Shown: piece by piece, positions 1 through 6,219 of the stretch
How positions within the stretch are numbered: position 1 is the first letter of the stretch
Layout: every line of letters begins with the position of its first letter
NCBI GenBank assembly: GCA_051009015.1
Contig: JBPCWZ010000027.1
Coordinates: 1-18,514, forward strand
Reading direction: 5' to 3'
DNA: 18,514 nucleotides
Origin: JAHRAH01 sp051009015
GTDB taxonomy: Bacteria; Pseudomonadota; Gammaproteobacteria; Tethybacterales; Persebacteraceae
Program-made: the position numbers and the translations under genes
The notes under the pieces: model-generated
What the model saw: only the letters and a program-made list of their open reading frames with translations
The model's database searches: none
What the model was told of the DNA's origin: nothing

Positions 1-113
1 GGTGACTATGGCGAAGTGCCTGAACCCGATCCCATCCCGAACTCGGTCGTTAAACACTTCAGCGCCGATGGTACTGCATCTTAAGGTGTGGGAGAGTAGG
101 TCGTTGCCAGGTC
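1..113 (+). rRNA. rrf: 5S ribosomal RNA, 5' end cut off by window edge
   Basis: The core (TGAACCCGATCCCATCCCGA, around 22-41) and the 3' half (GGGAGAGTAGGTCG near 90-103) are standard bacterial 5S rRNA in the wording seen in alphaproteobacteria. The 3' terminus GCCAGGTC (106-113) would pair with a 5' GACCT that is missing here, so about five 5' bases probably lie before the window. This marks the end of an rRNA operon whose 16S and 23S genes would lie to the left. No clear intrinsic terminator follows directly. Confidence 0.95.
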
Positions 114-221
114 TGCGGAATATGAAGCGAATCTTTTCTGGATAATCTCTTCTTTGCAATTTCCCCCCAAATACAAACATCTGCACGTTCAAAATTTATA
201 TTCAGTGAAGTAGAAAGTGCG

Positions 222-250
222 TTGTCAAAAAAATATTTTGCTGATAGAAC
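222..250 (+). promoter_or_regulatory. Candidate sigma-70 promoter for the lipoprotein gene
   Basis: TTGTCA (222-227) is followed after 17 bp by TAGAAC (245-250), which is preceded by a TG at 242-243 as in extended -10 boxes. The remaining spacer between 5S and this point (114-221) is AT-rich and I see nothing else in it. The downstream gene has an AAGGGGG ribosome-binding site at 272-278. Confidence 0.45.
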
Positions 251-282
251 AAAGCTCGTAGCAATAATAACAAGGGGGCGGT

Positions 283-579
283 ATGCGTCATTTCAAATTT
301 CTACAATCATTTTTTGTTTTTTTGGTAGTTGGCGGTTTGCTGGTTGCTTGCACAACAGTGACGCCGGGTATTGTTGATATTGATAAATCCCAGCCATCTG
401 TGACTTTGGGTGTGCAATCCGGTGGTTTCCAAATAATTGATTGGGAAGCAGCCAAAACAAAGGCAACAACGCAGTGTATAGAATTTGGCTACATCAAGGC
501 TGACCCGCTTGAGATGGCTCGTGTCACTTGCGGTTCTGGCCTATGCTTGCATGAGCAAAAATACATTTGCCGAAATTAA
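283..579 (+). CDS. Small putative lipoprotein, function unknown
   Basis: The 98-residue product starts with a lipoprotein signal peptide: positive residues (R2, H3, K5), a hydrophobic stretch at about 6-19, then lipobox L20-V21-A22-C23. Cys23 would be lipidated and the mature protein anchored in a membrane. Residue +2 is Thr, not Asp, which in the enterobacterial rule favours outer-membrane sorting. The mature part is about 76 residues and carries several more cysteines, clustered at the C-terminus (TCGSGLC...YIC), so periplasmic disulfides are likely. I do not recognise the family. An AAGGGGG Shine-Dalgarno lies 4 nt before the ATG. The gene stands alone just downstream of the rRNA operon, in the lower-GC segment. 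Confidence 0.7.
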   Translation: MRHFKFLQSFFVFLVVGGLLVACTTVTPGIVDIDKSQPSVTLGVQSGGFQIIDWEAAKTKATTQCIEFGYIKADPLEMARVTCGSGLCLHEQKYICRN

Positions 580-619
580 CAGCAAGCGCGATAGTGGCGG
601 TGCGTAAAATAAGCCCCTT

Positions 620-646
620 TTGTAAAACTTGTGTTTTCGGTATGAT
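620..646 (+). promoter_or_regulatory. Candidate promoter for the TM2 gene, with shared 19-nt upstream element
   Basis: TTGTAA (620-625) and TATGAT (641-646) are separated by 15 bp, which is slightly short. The box lies in TTTGTAAAACTTGTGTTTT (619-637), which recurs with two changes at 1192-1210 upstream of the toxin-antitoxin-like pair. The rest of 580-668 shows no other feature. Confidence 0.35.
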
Positions 647-668
647 GACCCATTAGGGATGTTGTGCT

Positions 669-1184
669 ATGGAAAACGAAACGCAATTTGAAAAGCCTCA
701 GGATACAATGCCTCAGGATACAAAGCCTCAGAATACAATGCAGATTGTAGAGATGATGCTCTTTTATGATGCGCAAAAAAAATCTGTCGCTATCGCATAT
801 TTCTTATGGTTCTTTTTGGGGCTTTTGGGCATGCACAGAGTCTATTTAAGAAAATGGTTGAGCGGTTTTATTATGGCCCTATTGGGCGTGCTGTATTTCT
901 TTTTTCTTGTGACGTTGCTAGGCATTTATGCCAGCTTTTTGCTCGTCGCCATTGATTCGTATGATATTAATACAGAAATTCTAGTCGGTATTTCAAATGC
1001 CGAAATTTTGGCAGTTATTTCAAATGCTGAAATTCTGGCAGGTATTTCTATGGTGAGTGGCGTTTTGTTAATTCCAGCAATCATATATGGCGTGTGGTGG
1101 GTGGTGGATGCTTTTTTAATCCCAAATATAGTCCAAAAACATAATTCAGAAATTGTCCAAGCGATGATTGCTGATGCGCAGTAA
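669..1184 (+). CDS. TM2-domain membrane protein with repeat insertion
   Basis: The protein has 171 residues. After a polar N-terminus of about 35 residues comes the TM2 signature: KSVAIAYFLWFFLGLLGMHR, then Y-L-R-K-W (the usual G-H-R-FYLG region), with the second half (WWVVDAFLIPNIV) near residues 139-152. TM2 proteins carry two short membrane helices and their bacterial role is poorly defined. Two in-frame repeats are visible. A 15-bp unit occurs three times near the N-terminus (PQDTM/PQDTK/PQNTM). A 27-bp unit occurs about 2.8 times between the TM2 halves (EILVGISNA, EILAVISNA, EILAGIS). The insertion separates the paired helices more widely than in ordinary TM2 domains and adds hydrophobic sequence. 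No Shine-Dalgarno precedes the ATG. Confidence 0.8.
   Translation: MENETQFEKPQDTMPQDTKPQNTMQIVEMMLFYDAQKKSVAIAYFLWFFLGLLGMHRVYLRKWLSGFIMALLGVLYFFFLVTLLGIYASFLLVAIDSYDINTEILVGISNAEILAVISNAEILAGISMVSGVLLIPAIIYGVWWVVDAFLIPNIVQKHNSEIVQAMIADAQ
696..740 (+). repeat. 15-bp tandem repeat, three copies, in frame
   Basis: The unit CCTCAGGATACAATG at 696-710 is repeated at 711-725 with one change and at 726-740 with one change. It encodes PQDTM, PQDTK and PQNTM in the cytoplasmic-looking N-terminus of the TM2 protein. Because the unit is a multiple of three, copy-number changes would keep the frame. Confidence 0.9.
975..1049 (+). repeat. 27-bp tandem repeat, about 2.8 copies, in frame
   Basis: Copies lie at 975-1001, 1002-1028 and 1029-1049 (the last truncated). 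Each begins GAAATTYTRG and contains TATTTC. They encode nine-residue units of the type EIL-x2-ISNA inside the TM2 domain. Confidence 0.9.
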
Positions 1185-1192
1185 CCGCCTGT

Positions 1193-1229
1193 TTGTAAAA
1201 CTTGCGCTTTTTGCGGGGTGCGCTATAAT
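1193..1229 (+). promoter_or_regulatory. Promoter of the toxin-antitoxin-like pair
   Basis: TTGCGC (1202-1207) and a perfect TATAAT (1224-1229) are spaced by 16 bp. The region overlaps the element TTTGTAAAACTTGCGCTTTT (1192-1211), which resembles 619-637. The -10 box ends 9 nt before the ATG at 1239, so the transcript would start at or next to the start codon, suggesting a leaderless mRNA. Confidence 0.6.
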
Positions 1230-1238
1230 GCCGCCATT

Positions 1239-1409
1239 ATGGGAAAGCACGATACACCTTTGAAGTTTCAAACCGCTGATTTGCCGTTGACAGATGACAA
1301 GGCTGAAAGCGGCATGACTAAGCTTGAGAAATCAGACCCAGAGCTGGCCAGTCTTTTTAAGAAAAGCCTTAAGCGTTTTGACGCGCTTTATCGTAAATTG
1401 GCGCAATAG
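1239..1409 (+). CDS. Small unrecognised protein, candidate antitoxin of the adjacent Doc toxin
   Basis: The 56-residue product is hydrophilic and charged, with a mixed N-terminus and a helical-looking basic C-terminus (KKSLKRFDALYRKLAQ). I recognise no family; it does not read as a typical Phd antitoxin. The antitoxin role is inferred only from position: it lies 24 bp before a Doc/Fic toxin, in the same direction, with one strong promoter upstream of both. In phd-doc modules the antitoxin gene comes first and its protein's C-terminus folds against the toxin. I chose ATG 1239 over the in-frame ATG 1218 because 1218 lies upstream of the -10 box and could not be on the transcript. No Shine-Dalgarno is present. 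Confidence 0.55.
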   Translation: MGKHDTPLKFQTADLPLTDDKAESGMTKLEKSDPELASLFKKSLKRFDALYRKLAQ

Positions 1410-1433
1410 TCGCTCACCCACGCATCAAGTCCA

Positions 1434-1823
1434 ATGAATGAATCGATATTTTATCTTACCATAGAGCAGGTGCTTGCCATGCATCAGGAAATGATTGATG
1501 CCTATGGTGGCTCGCTTGGGGTGCGCGATATGGGGGCTTTGGAAGCGGCTGTGGCACGTCCGCAAAGTGGTTATTATGAGGGCAGAATAGAAGAGGCCGC
1601 CGCTTTGATGGAAAGCCTTTTGTTGAATCATCCTTTTATTGACGGCAATAAACGCGCTGCTTTTGTGTCAGTTGATGTTTTTTTGGGTAAAAATAATTAT
1701 ATGATTATTGCCGATTCAAAGACTATTGAAACGCGTTTGTTTGGTTTGTTTGAGGCAAGGCAGGTGAATTATGAAACGTTGCTGGCATTGTTGCGCGAGA
1801 TTACCGAAAATGTGGATGAATGA
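1434..1823 (+). CDS. doc: Death-on-curing (Doc/Fic) family toxin
   Basis: The protein has 129 residues, the usual size for Doc. The catalytic loop is HPFIDGNKRAA (about residues 66-76), matching the Fic/Doc pattern H-x-F-x-x-(G/A)-N-(K)-R. The NKR ending is Doc-like rather than the GNGR of AMP-transferring Fic proteins. The N-terminal YLTIEQVLAMHQEMIDAYGG and RDMGALEAAVARPQ segments are also typical of the family. P1 Doc inactivates EF-Tu by phosphorylating it; whether this homologue does the same is inference. It follows the small candidate antitoxin and precedes the glycosyltransferase by 12 bp, so all three may share a transcript. No Shine-Dalgarno is evident at the ATG. Confidence 0.85.
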   Translation: MNESIFYLTIEQVLAMHQEMIDAYGGSLGVRDMGALEAAVARPQSGYYEGRIEEAAALMESLLLNHPFIDGNKRAAFVSVDVFLGKNNYMIIADSKTIETRLFGLFEARQVNYETLLALLREITENVDE

Positions 1824-1835
1824 GGGAGAAGCAAA

Positions 1836-2642
1836 ATGATGGCAGATGAGACCATATCCATTGTTTGTTTTAAGTGGGGCGCGGCTTACCCGGCTGAACA
1901 TGTCAATATCTTGCGTGACTGCGTTAAAAAATATCTGCCCTACCCGTTTGAGTTTTATTGTTTCACCGATGATGCTGCAGGTATTGACGAAGATATTATC
2001 ATTTTGACATCGGAGTTTCTTGCCAGTCCTCCGCGTGAACGTTATGGCGGTGGATGGCCGAAACTTGCGACTTATCAAAAAGGCGTGTTGCCGCCCGACC
2101 GCATAACATTTTTGATGGATTTGGATATTGTTATTTTGGGTTCGCTTGCGCCTTTTGTAGCGCGGGTTAAAGAGCATGGTGGCGGACTTCATATTGTCCG
2201 CCAGATGATGAACTCATTGGGTGAGACTTTGTTGCCTTTGGGTTGGCGGCGAAATCGTGGTGGCAACTCGTCCTTTGTGGCTTTTTATCCGCATGAGCAA
2301 TATCATATCTACGACAAATATCTGGAAGTGCAGGATACGGGTTATCGCACGAAAGGGGATTATAAGTTTTTTTCCGACCAGCGATTTGTTTCGCAACACG
2401 CCCACGATGTGCAATTTTGGGATAGTAATTCGGTGAAGATATTTCGCCGCCAATGCGTGCCGATGCATTTTTGGGGCAAGCCCAAACCGATTGCTCAGCC
2501 GTCTTGTCCAGTGGTTGTTTTTCCGGGTAGCCCGAACCCGTCTGATTTGTGCCGTGATGATGTGGGCGCGTGGGGGCGTGGTCGCCGCTGTGGTTTTGGC
2601 CCAGTTGATTGGGTGCAAAAAAACTGGCGGCGATGGTCTTGA
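1836..2642 (+). CDS. Glycosyltransferase-like protein with DxD motif
   Basis: The 268-residue product has the plan of a nucleotide-sugar glycosyltransferase (GT-A fold): a first strand SIVCFKWG near residues 8-15, a YCFTDD segment, then FLMDLDIVI near 91-99 whose D-x-D would bind metal and the sugar nucleotide. NSSFVAFYP, DQRFVS and a C-terminal MHFWGKPKP resemble the acceptor-side and closing motifs of GT8-like enzymes. Donor and acceptor cannot be told; a cell-envelope polysaccharide or LPS role is plausible. GGGAG (1824-1828), directly after the toxin stop, can serve ATG 1836 or the in-frame ATG 1839. It belongs to the lower-GC segment next to the TA-like pair. No break is seen. Confidence 0.65.
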   Translation: MMADETISIVCFKWGAAYPAEHVNILRDCVKKYLPYPFEFYCFTDDAAGIDEDIIILTSEFLASPPRERYGGGWPKLATYQKGVLPPDRITFLMDLDIVILGSLAPFVARVKEHGGGLHIVRQMMNSLGETLLPLGWRRNRGGNSSFVAFYPHEQYHIYDKYLEVQDTGYRTKGDYKFFSDQRFVSQHAHDVQFWDSNSVKIFRRQCVPMHFWGKPKPIAQPSCPVVVFPGSPNPSDLCRDDVGAWGRGRRCGFGPVDWVQKNWRRWS

Positions 2643-2721
2643 GGGCGGTGCGCAAAACATAAATGGGGTTTTTCTCTATTGAAAATATGCTATATTCATA
2701 TTTCTAATGGGAGTTGAAAAA

Positions 2722-3237
2722 ATGGAGAAAGCAATGGCGTGGATTGAATCTTTTCTTGAGAAATCAATGTTTAACAGTCGCTGGTTGCTGGCGCCGTTTT
2801 TTGTTGGGCTTATTATCAGCATTGGTTTATTGCTCGGCAAATTTATTGAAAAGCTTGTCAAATTGATAATAAATTTTATGGCATCGTCCACCAATGATGT
2901 CATTAGTGGTGTTTTGTCTATGGTGGATATGGCGTTGATTGCCAGCCTTTTGCTGATGGTTGTTTTTAGTGGTTATGAGATTTTTGTTTCTAAAATTGAT
3001 GTGGGCGACCATGAGGATAAACCCGACTGGATGGGGCAGGTGGATTTTGGCGGGCTGAAACTAAAAGTTATCAGCGCGATTGTTGCCATTTCTGCGGTGG
3101 ATCTTCTGGTTGTGTTTTTATCCGAAGCCCCATACGACGAAACGCGGCTTTTTTGGAAAGTGGTTATTCATATTGTTTTTGTCATATCTGGTTTAATTTT
3201 CGCCATCACCGAATATATTGCGCACAAGCAACGTTAA
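2722..3237 (+). CDS. UPF0114 (YqhA) family membrane protein
   Basis: The 171-residue product matches UPF0114: SRWLLAPFFVGL after a short N-terminus, then the family core SMVDMALIASLLLMVVFSGYEIFVSK, W-M-G-Q-V-DFGGLKLK, and a C-terminal pair of helices. About four membrane segments are visible, with the charged DVGDHEDKPDW loop between the second and third. The molecular function is not established. I chose ATG 2722 over the in-frame ATG 2707 because GGGAG at 2709-2713 is correctly spaced for 2722 and relatives start close to this position. It is the last gene before the initiator tRNA. Confidence 0.85.
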   Translation: MEKAMAWIESFLEKSMFNSRWLLAPFFVGLIISIGLLLGKFIEKLVKLIINFMASSTNDVISGVLSMVDMALIASLLLMVVFSGYEIFVSKIDVGDHEDKPDWMGQVDFGGLKLKVISAIVAISAVDLLVVFLSEAPYDETRLFWKVVIHIVFVISGLIFAITEYIAHKQR

Positions 3238-3242
3238 ATGTA

Positions 3243-3274
3243 GGGCGAATGTGGGGGCGAATGTGGGGGCGGAT
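3243..3274 (+). repeat. 12-bp tandem repeat, about 2.5 copies
   Basis: GGGCGAATGTGG occurs at 3243-3254 and 3255-3266 without change and is followed by a partial copy at 3267-3274. It lies just after the UPF0114 stop codon, in the spacer before the initiator tRNA, and does not form a terminator-like hairpin. Confidence 0.85.
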
Positions 3275-3318
3275 AAATGCCACCAAAGCCATATACTCAA
3301 CGCGCCCGAAATTAGGGG

Positions 3319-3346
3319 TTTTTCATCTGCGTGAATGTGTTATATC
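3319..3346 (+). promoter_or_regulatory. Weak candidate promoter for tRNA-fMet and the hisA operon
   Basis: The best match before the tRNA is TGTTATATC at 3338-3346 (extended -10, TATATC at 3341-3346) with a poor -35 (TTTTTC, 3319-3324) at 16 bp. No better promoter was found between the UPF0114 gene and the tRNA. Confidence 0.25.
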
Positions 3347-3395
3347 AGGCCAAGCCTTTATCGTGCAAAAGCGGCCGATGCAAGGCACTTATTTA

Positions 3396-3469
<74 letters not shown>

Positions 3470-3477
3470 CACACACT

Positions 3478-4227
3478 ATGTTTTCGGTAATACCGGCGAT
3501 TGATATTCTGGCGGGCGAGTGCGTTCGCCTTGTCCGCGGCGATTATGGCAAGGTCAGCGTTTTCGGGCGCGATCCGGCGGCTGTTGCCGCGCGCTTTGCC
3601 GACGCCGGTTTTCGCCGCTTGCACATTGTGGATTTGGACGCCGCCCGCGAAAGCGGCGACAATGCCGATGCCGTGCGAAGAATACTGCAAAAGACCGAAG
3701 GCAAAATGCGGGTGCAAGTCGGCGGCGGTTTGCGCACCGATGCCGCTTTGCAAAATGTCGCCGATGCCGGGGCGGATTTTATGATTGTCGGCACCGCCGC
3801 CGCCAAAAACCGCCAATGGCGCGAGAAGATTATCAACGATTATCCGGGCAGGATATATCTGGCAGTGGATATTCGCGGCGAAGAAATGGCGAGCGCGCAA
3901 GTCGCCGTTTCCGGCTGGCAGCAAAATGCCGCATTGACCGCCGCCGATTATCTTTTGCAAATGCGGCGGCAACCTCCGGCGGCGATAGTGTGCACCGATA
4001 TTAATCGCGACGGCGTTATGGCGGGTCCGAATCTTATACAAATCCAAAACGCCGCCGAACTTGCGCCGTGTCCGGTTATCGCCAGCGGCGGCGTGCGAAA
4101 TGTTGATGATGTGCGGGCGTTGGCGAAGATAAAAAATGTTTGCGCGGCGGTTGTCGGGCGCGCGCTTTATGATTCCGATGCCGAAGATGTTGTCGGCGCA
4201 TTTGTGCGGGCCGGTGTCGCCGCTTGA
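3478..4227 (+). CDS. hisA: HisA, ProFAR isomerase of histidine biosynthesis
   Basis: HisA converts the aminoaldose ProFAR to the aminoketose PRFAR in the fourth step of histidine synthesis. The 249-residue TIM barrel has the N-terminal PAID signature with catalytic Asp9, the second catalytic Asp131 in LAVDIRG, phosphate-binding QVGGGLR and ASGGVRN loops, and CTDINRDG (about 172-179). The start is ATG 3478, the first residue expected from the family; the longer open frame upstream runs through the tRNA and is not coding. There is no Shine-Dalgarno: only 8 nt separate the tRNA from the ATG, so maturation of the tRNA 3' end would leave a nearly leaderless mRNA. hisA heads an operon with hisC, tyrA and aroA, away from hisF and hisH. 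Confidence 0.93.
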   Translation: MFSVIPAIDILAGECVRLVRGDYGKVSVFGRDPAAVAARFADAGFRRLHIVDLDAARESGDNADAVRRILQKTEGKMRVQVGGGLRTDAALQNVADAGADFMIVGTAAAKNRQWREKIINDYPGRIYLAVDIRGEEMASAQVAVSGWQQNAALTAADYLLQMRRQPPAAIVCTDINRDGVMAGPNLIQIQNAAELAPCPVIASGGVRNVDDVRALAKIKNVCAAVVGRALYDSDAEDVVGAFVRAGVAA

Positions 4228-5320
4228 TTATGTATATCCGGCGGTGCGGGGTTTGCGCCCCTACCGCCCCGGGCGAAGCGCGGCGGAAGTCGCCAAAGAG
4301 CGCGGCATTACCGATGTCGTCAAACTCGCGTCAAACGAAAACCCGCTGGGTCCCGGTGCTTTGGCAAATGCCGCTTTGCGCGAAATGCCGGCGGAGATGT
4401 TTTCGCGCTATCCGCCGGGCGGCGGCGACAAGTTGGCAAATGCCATCGCCCGCCGTTTGGATGTCGGCGCGGAGCGGGTGATACTTGGCAATGGTTCCAA
4501 TGATATTTTGGCACTTGCCGGGCAGTTGGTTTTGTCGCCCGGCGCTGTTGCCGTTTATTCCCGTCATTCTTTTTTGGTTTATAGTTTGGTCGCCGCCGCT
4601 TGCGGTGCGGATGGTTTGGTCGCCGATGCCGAAGACGGCACTTTCGCCCATGACCTTAATACCCTTGCCGATGCTGTGCAAAAGCCGAATGTTCGTTTGG
4701 TTTTTATCGCTAATCCGAATAATCCGACCGGCACATGGCATCCGCCGCATTCTATCCTCGCTTTTTTGCGCCGTGTGCCGGGGGATGTTTTGGTTGTGCT
4801 TGATGAGGCATATTGCGATTATCTTGACGATGGCGGCGTTAGTTCCCTGCCGCTGCTTGACGAGTTTGAAAATCTTTTAATCACGCGCACTTTTTCCAAA
4901 ATACACGGGCTTGCCGGTTTGCGCGCCGGTTTTGGCATTGGCGGCGGGGAAGTTATCAATGCGCTTAATAATATCCGCCAGCCGTTTAATATTAATATCG
5001 CCGCACAAACGGCGGCGCTTGCGGCATTGGACGATGACGAACATTTGACAAAAAGCCGCCGGATGAATTTTGCCGGAATGCAAACTTTATGCGCCGCTTT
5101 TGATGATATGGGTGTGAAATATCTGCCGTCAAATGCCAACTTTTTATGTTTTTCCCCCATCAACAAAACCGCCGCGCAGGTTTATGAACAACTGCTTGAC
5201 AACGGCGTTATCGTCCGCCGTTTGGATGATTATCAAATGGCGGATTATCTGCGCGTGACTATCGGCGCGGAAGATGAAAACGACAAATTCATTACTGCAT
5301 TGCGGCGGATAATGCGATGA
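4214..5320 (+). CDS. hisC: HisC-type histidinol-phosphate / aromatic aminotransferase
   Basis: This is a class I/II PLP aminotransferase of about 368 residues. Visible are KLASNENPLGP, YPPGGGDKLA (usually YPDGG), GNGSNDIL, NPNNPTGTW, DEAYCDY, the PLP lysine in TFSKIHGLAGLRAG (K229 counted from GTG 4214) and the C-terminal LRVTIG with the substrate-carboxylate Arg. HisC transfers an amino group to imidazole acetol-phosphate. HisC paralogues beside tyrA commonly also transaminate aromatic keto acids, which fits the gene order here. The start is uncertain: GTG 4214 gives a family-like N-terminus and a 14-bp overlap with hisA, while ATG 4187 is an alternative. The longer open frame from 4136 lies deep within hisA. 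The stop overlaps tyrA in an ATGA. Confidence 0.88.
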   Translation: MSPLDYVYPAVRGLRPYRPGRSAAEVAKERGITDVVKLASNENPLGPGALANAALREMPAEMFSRYPPGGGDKLANAIARRLDVGAERVILGNGSNDILALAGQLVLSPGAVAVYSRHSFLVYSLVAAACGADGLVADAEDGTFAHDLNTLADAVQKPNVRLVFIANPNNPTGTWHPPHSILAFLRRVPGDVLVVLDEAYCDYLDDGGVSSLPLLDEFENLLITRTFSKIHGLAGLRAGFGIGGGEVINALNNIRQPFNINIAAQTAALAALDDDEHLTKSRRMNFAGMQTLCAAFDDMGVKYLPSNANFLCFSPINKTAAQVYEQLLDNGVIVRRLDDYQMADYLRVTIGAEDENDKFITALRRIMR

Positions 5321-6219
5321 ATATTGCCGTCATCGGTTTGGGATTAATCGGCGGTTCTTTCGCCCTTGCCGCCAAAGCGCGCGGTCATCGGGTTTGCGGG
5401 GTGGATACCTGCGCGGCGACACTGCAACTTGCCAAAGGGCAACTGGACGAAGTTAGCAGTGATATGTCGGTGATAAGCAATGCCCGCATGGTTTTTGCCG
5501 CCGTGCCGATGGGGCAGTATGAAAACATCTTTGCCGCCGCGGCAAAACACCTGCCGCCCGATGCCGTGTTGTTTGACGGGGCAAGCGGCAAGCGCGAAGT
5601 CATCCGCGCCGCGCGCGAAAAGATGGGCGGCAAATATGCCCGCTTTGTCCCTTCGCATCCTGTCGCCGGAGACGAAAAAAGCGGCTTTGGCGCGGCGCGC
5701 GCGGGTTTGTTTAATGGCGCTTTGGCGGTTGTGTGTCCCGGCGATGCCGATGATGATGCGGTTGAAAGCGTGCGCGCTTTGTGGTCGGATATCGGCGCGC
5801 GGGTTGAAATGATGGATGCCGAAAGTCATGACCGTGTTTTTGCCGCTGTCAGTCATCTTCCGCATTTGTTATCTTACGCCCTTGCCGGTTTGATAGACAA
5901 ATACGAAAAAGGCGAAAAGGGAGAAGGCGGCGAAAAGGGAGAAGAAACAAACACCGGAGAAAAAGAAAAGCGGGTATTACTAAAATACGCCGCCGGGGGG
6001 TTTCGGGATTTTACCCGCATTGCCGGTTCCGATTCCGCTTTGTGGGCGGAGATATTTATGTCCAATGCCGACCGGCTTGCGGATTCGGCGCGGGAATATC
6101 AACAACTTCTCGGCGAGTTTATCGCGCTTGTGGAAGGCGGCGACGGCGGGGAACTACAAAAACATTTGGAGCGCGCGCGCCGTTTGCGCTTGCGTTATTT
6201 GGCGGAGAATCAAAAATGA
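5317..6219 (+). CDS. tyrA: TyrA, prephenate/arogenate dehydrogenase
   Basis: The 300-residue enzyme oxidatively decarboxylates prephenate (or arogenate) on the way to tyrosine. The N-terminal dinucleotide fold has GLGLIGGSFA (residues 7-16). SHPVAGDEKSGF contains His114, and AAVSHLPHLLSYAL holds the helical-domain histidines H180 and H183. YAAGGFRDFTRIAGSD follows. Between these last two motifs sits a low-complexity insertion rich in Lys, Glu and Gly (about residues 196-218) that relatives lack. No chorismate mutase or ACT domain is present. Start and stop overlap neighbours by ATGA at both ends, so translation is probably coupled to hisC and aroA. Confidence 0.92.
   Translation: MNIAVIGLGLIGGSFALAAKARGHRVCGVDTCAATLQLAKGQLDEVSSDMSVISNARMVFAAVPMGQYENIFAAAAKHLPPDAVLFDGASGKREVIRAAREKMGGKYARFVPSHPVAGDEKSGFGAARAGLFNGALAVVCPGDADDDAVESVRALWSDIGARVEMMDAESHDRVFAAVSHLPHLLSYALAGLIDKYEKGEKGEGGEKGEETNTGEKEKRVLLKYAAGGFRDFTRIAGSDSALWAEIFMSNADRLADSAREYQQLLGEFIALVEGGDGGELQKHLERARRLRLRYLAENQK
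5911..5943 (+). repeat. In-frame low-complexity duplication within tyrA
   Basis: GGCGAAAAGGGAGAA occurs at 5911-5925 and again at 5929-5943, an 18-bp period, and is followed by further GAA/AAA-rich sequence to about 5970. It encodes the Gly-Glu-Lys-rich insertion between the HxxH helix and the GGFRDFTR motif of TyrA. Confidence 0.85.

Noticed and set aside
4136..4213. Longer hisC start at ATG 4136
   Set aside because: It would overlap hisA by about 90 bp and add residues not found in the family; GTG 4214 or ATG 4187 fit better.
6042..6215. Longer aroA start inside tyrA
   Set aside because: Residues before 6216 do not match EPSP synthase, whereas ATG 6216 overlaps the tyrA stop and has a ribosome-binding site.
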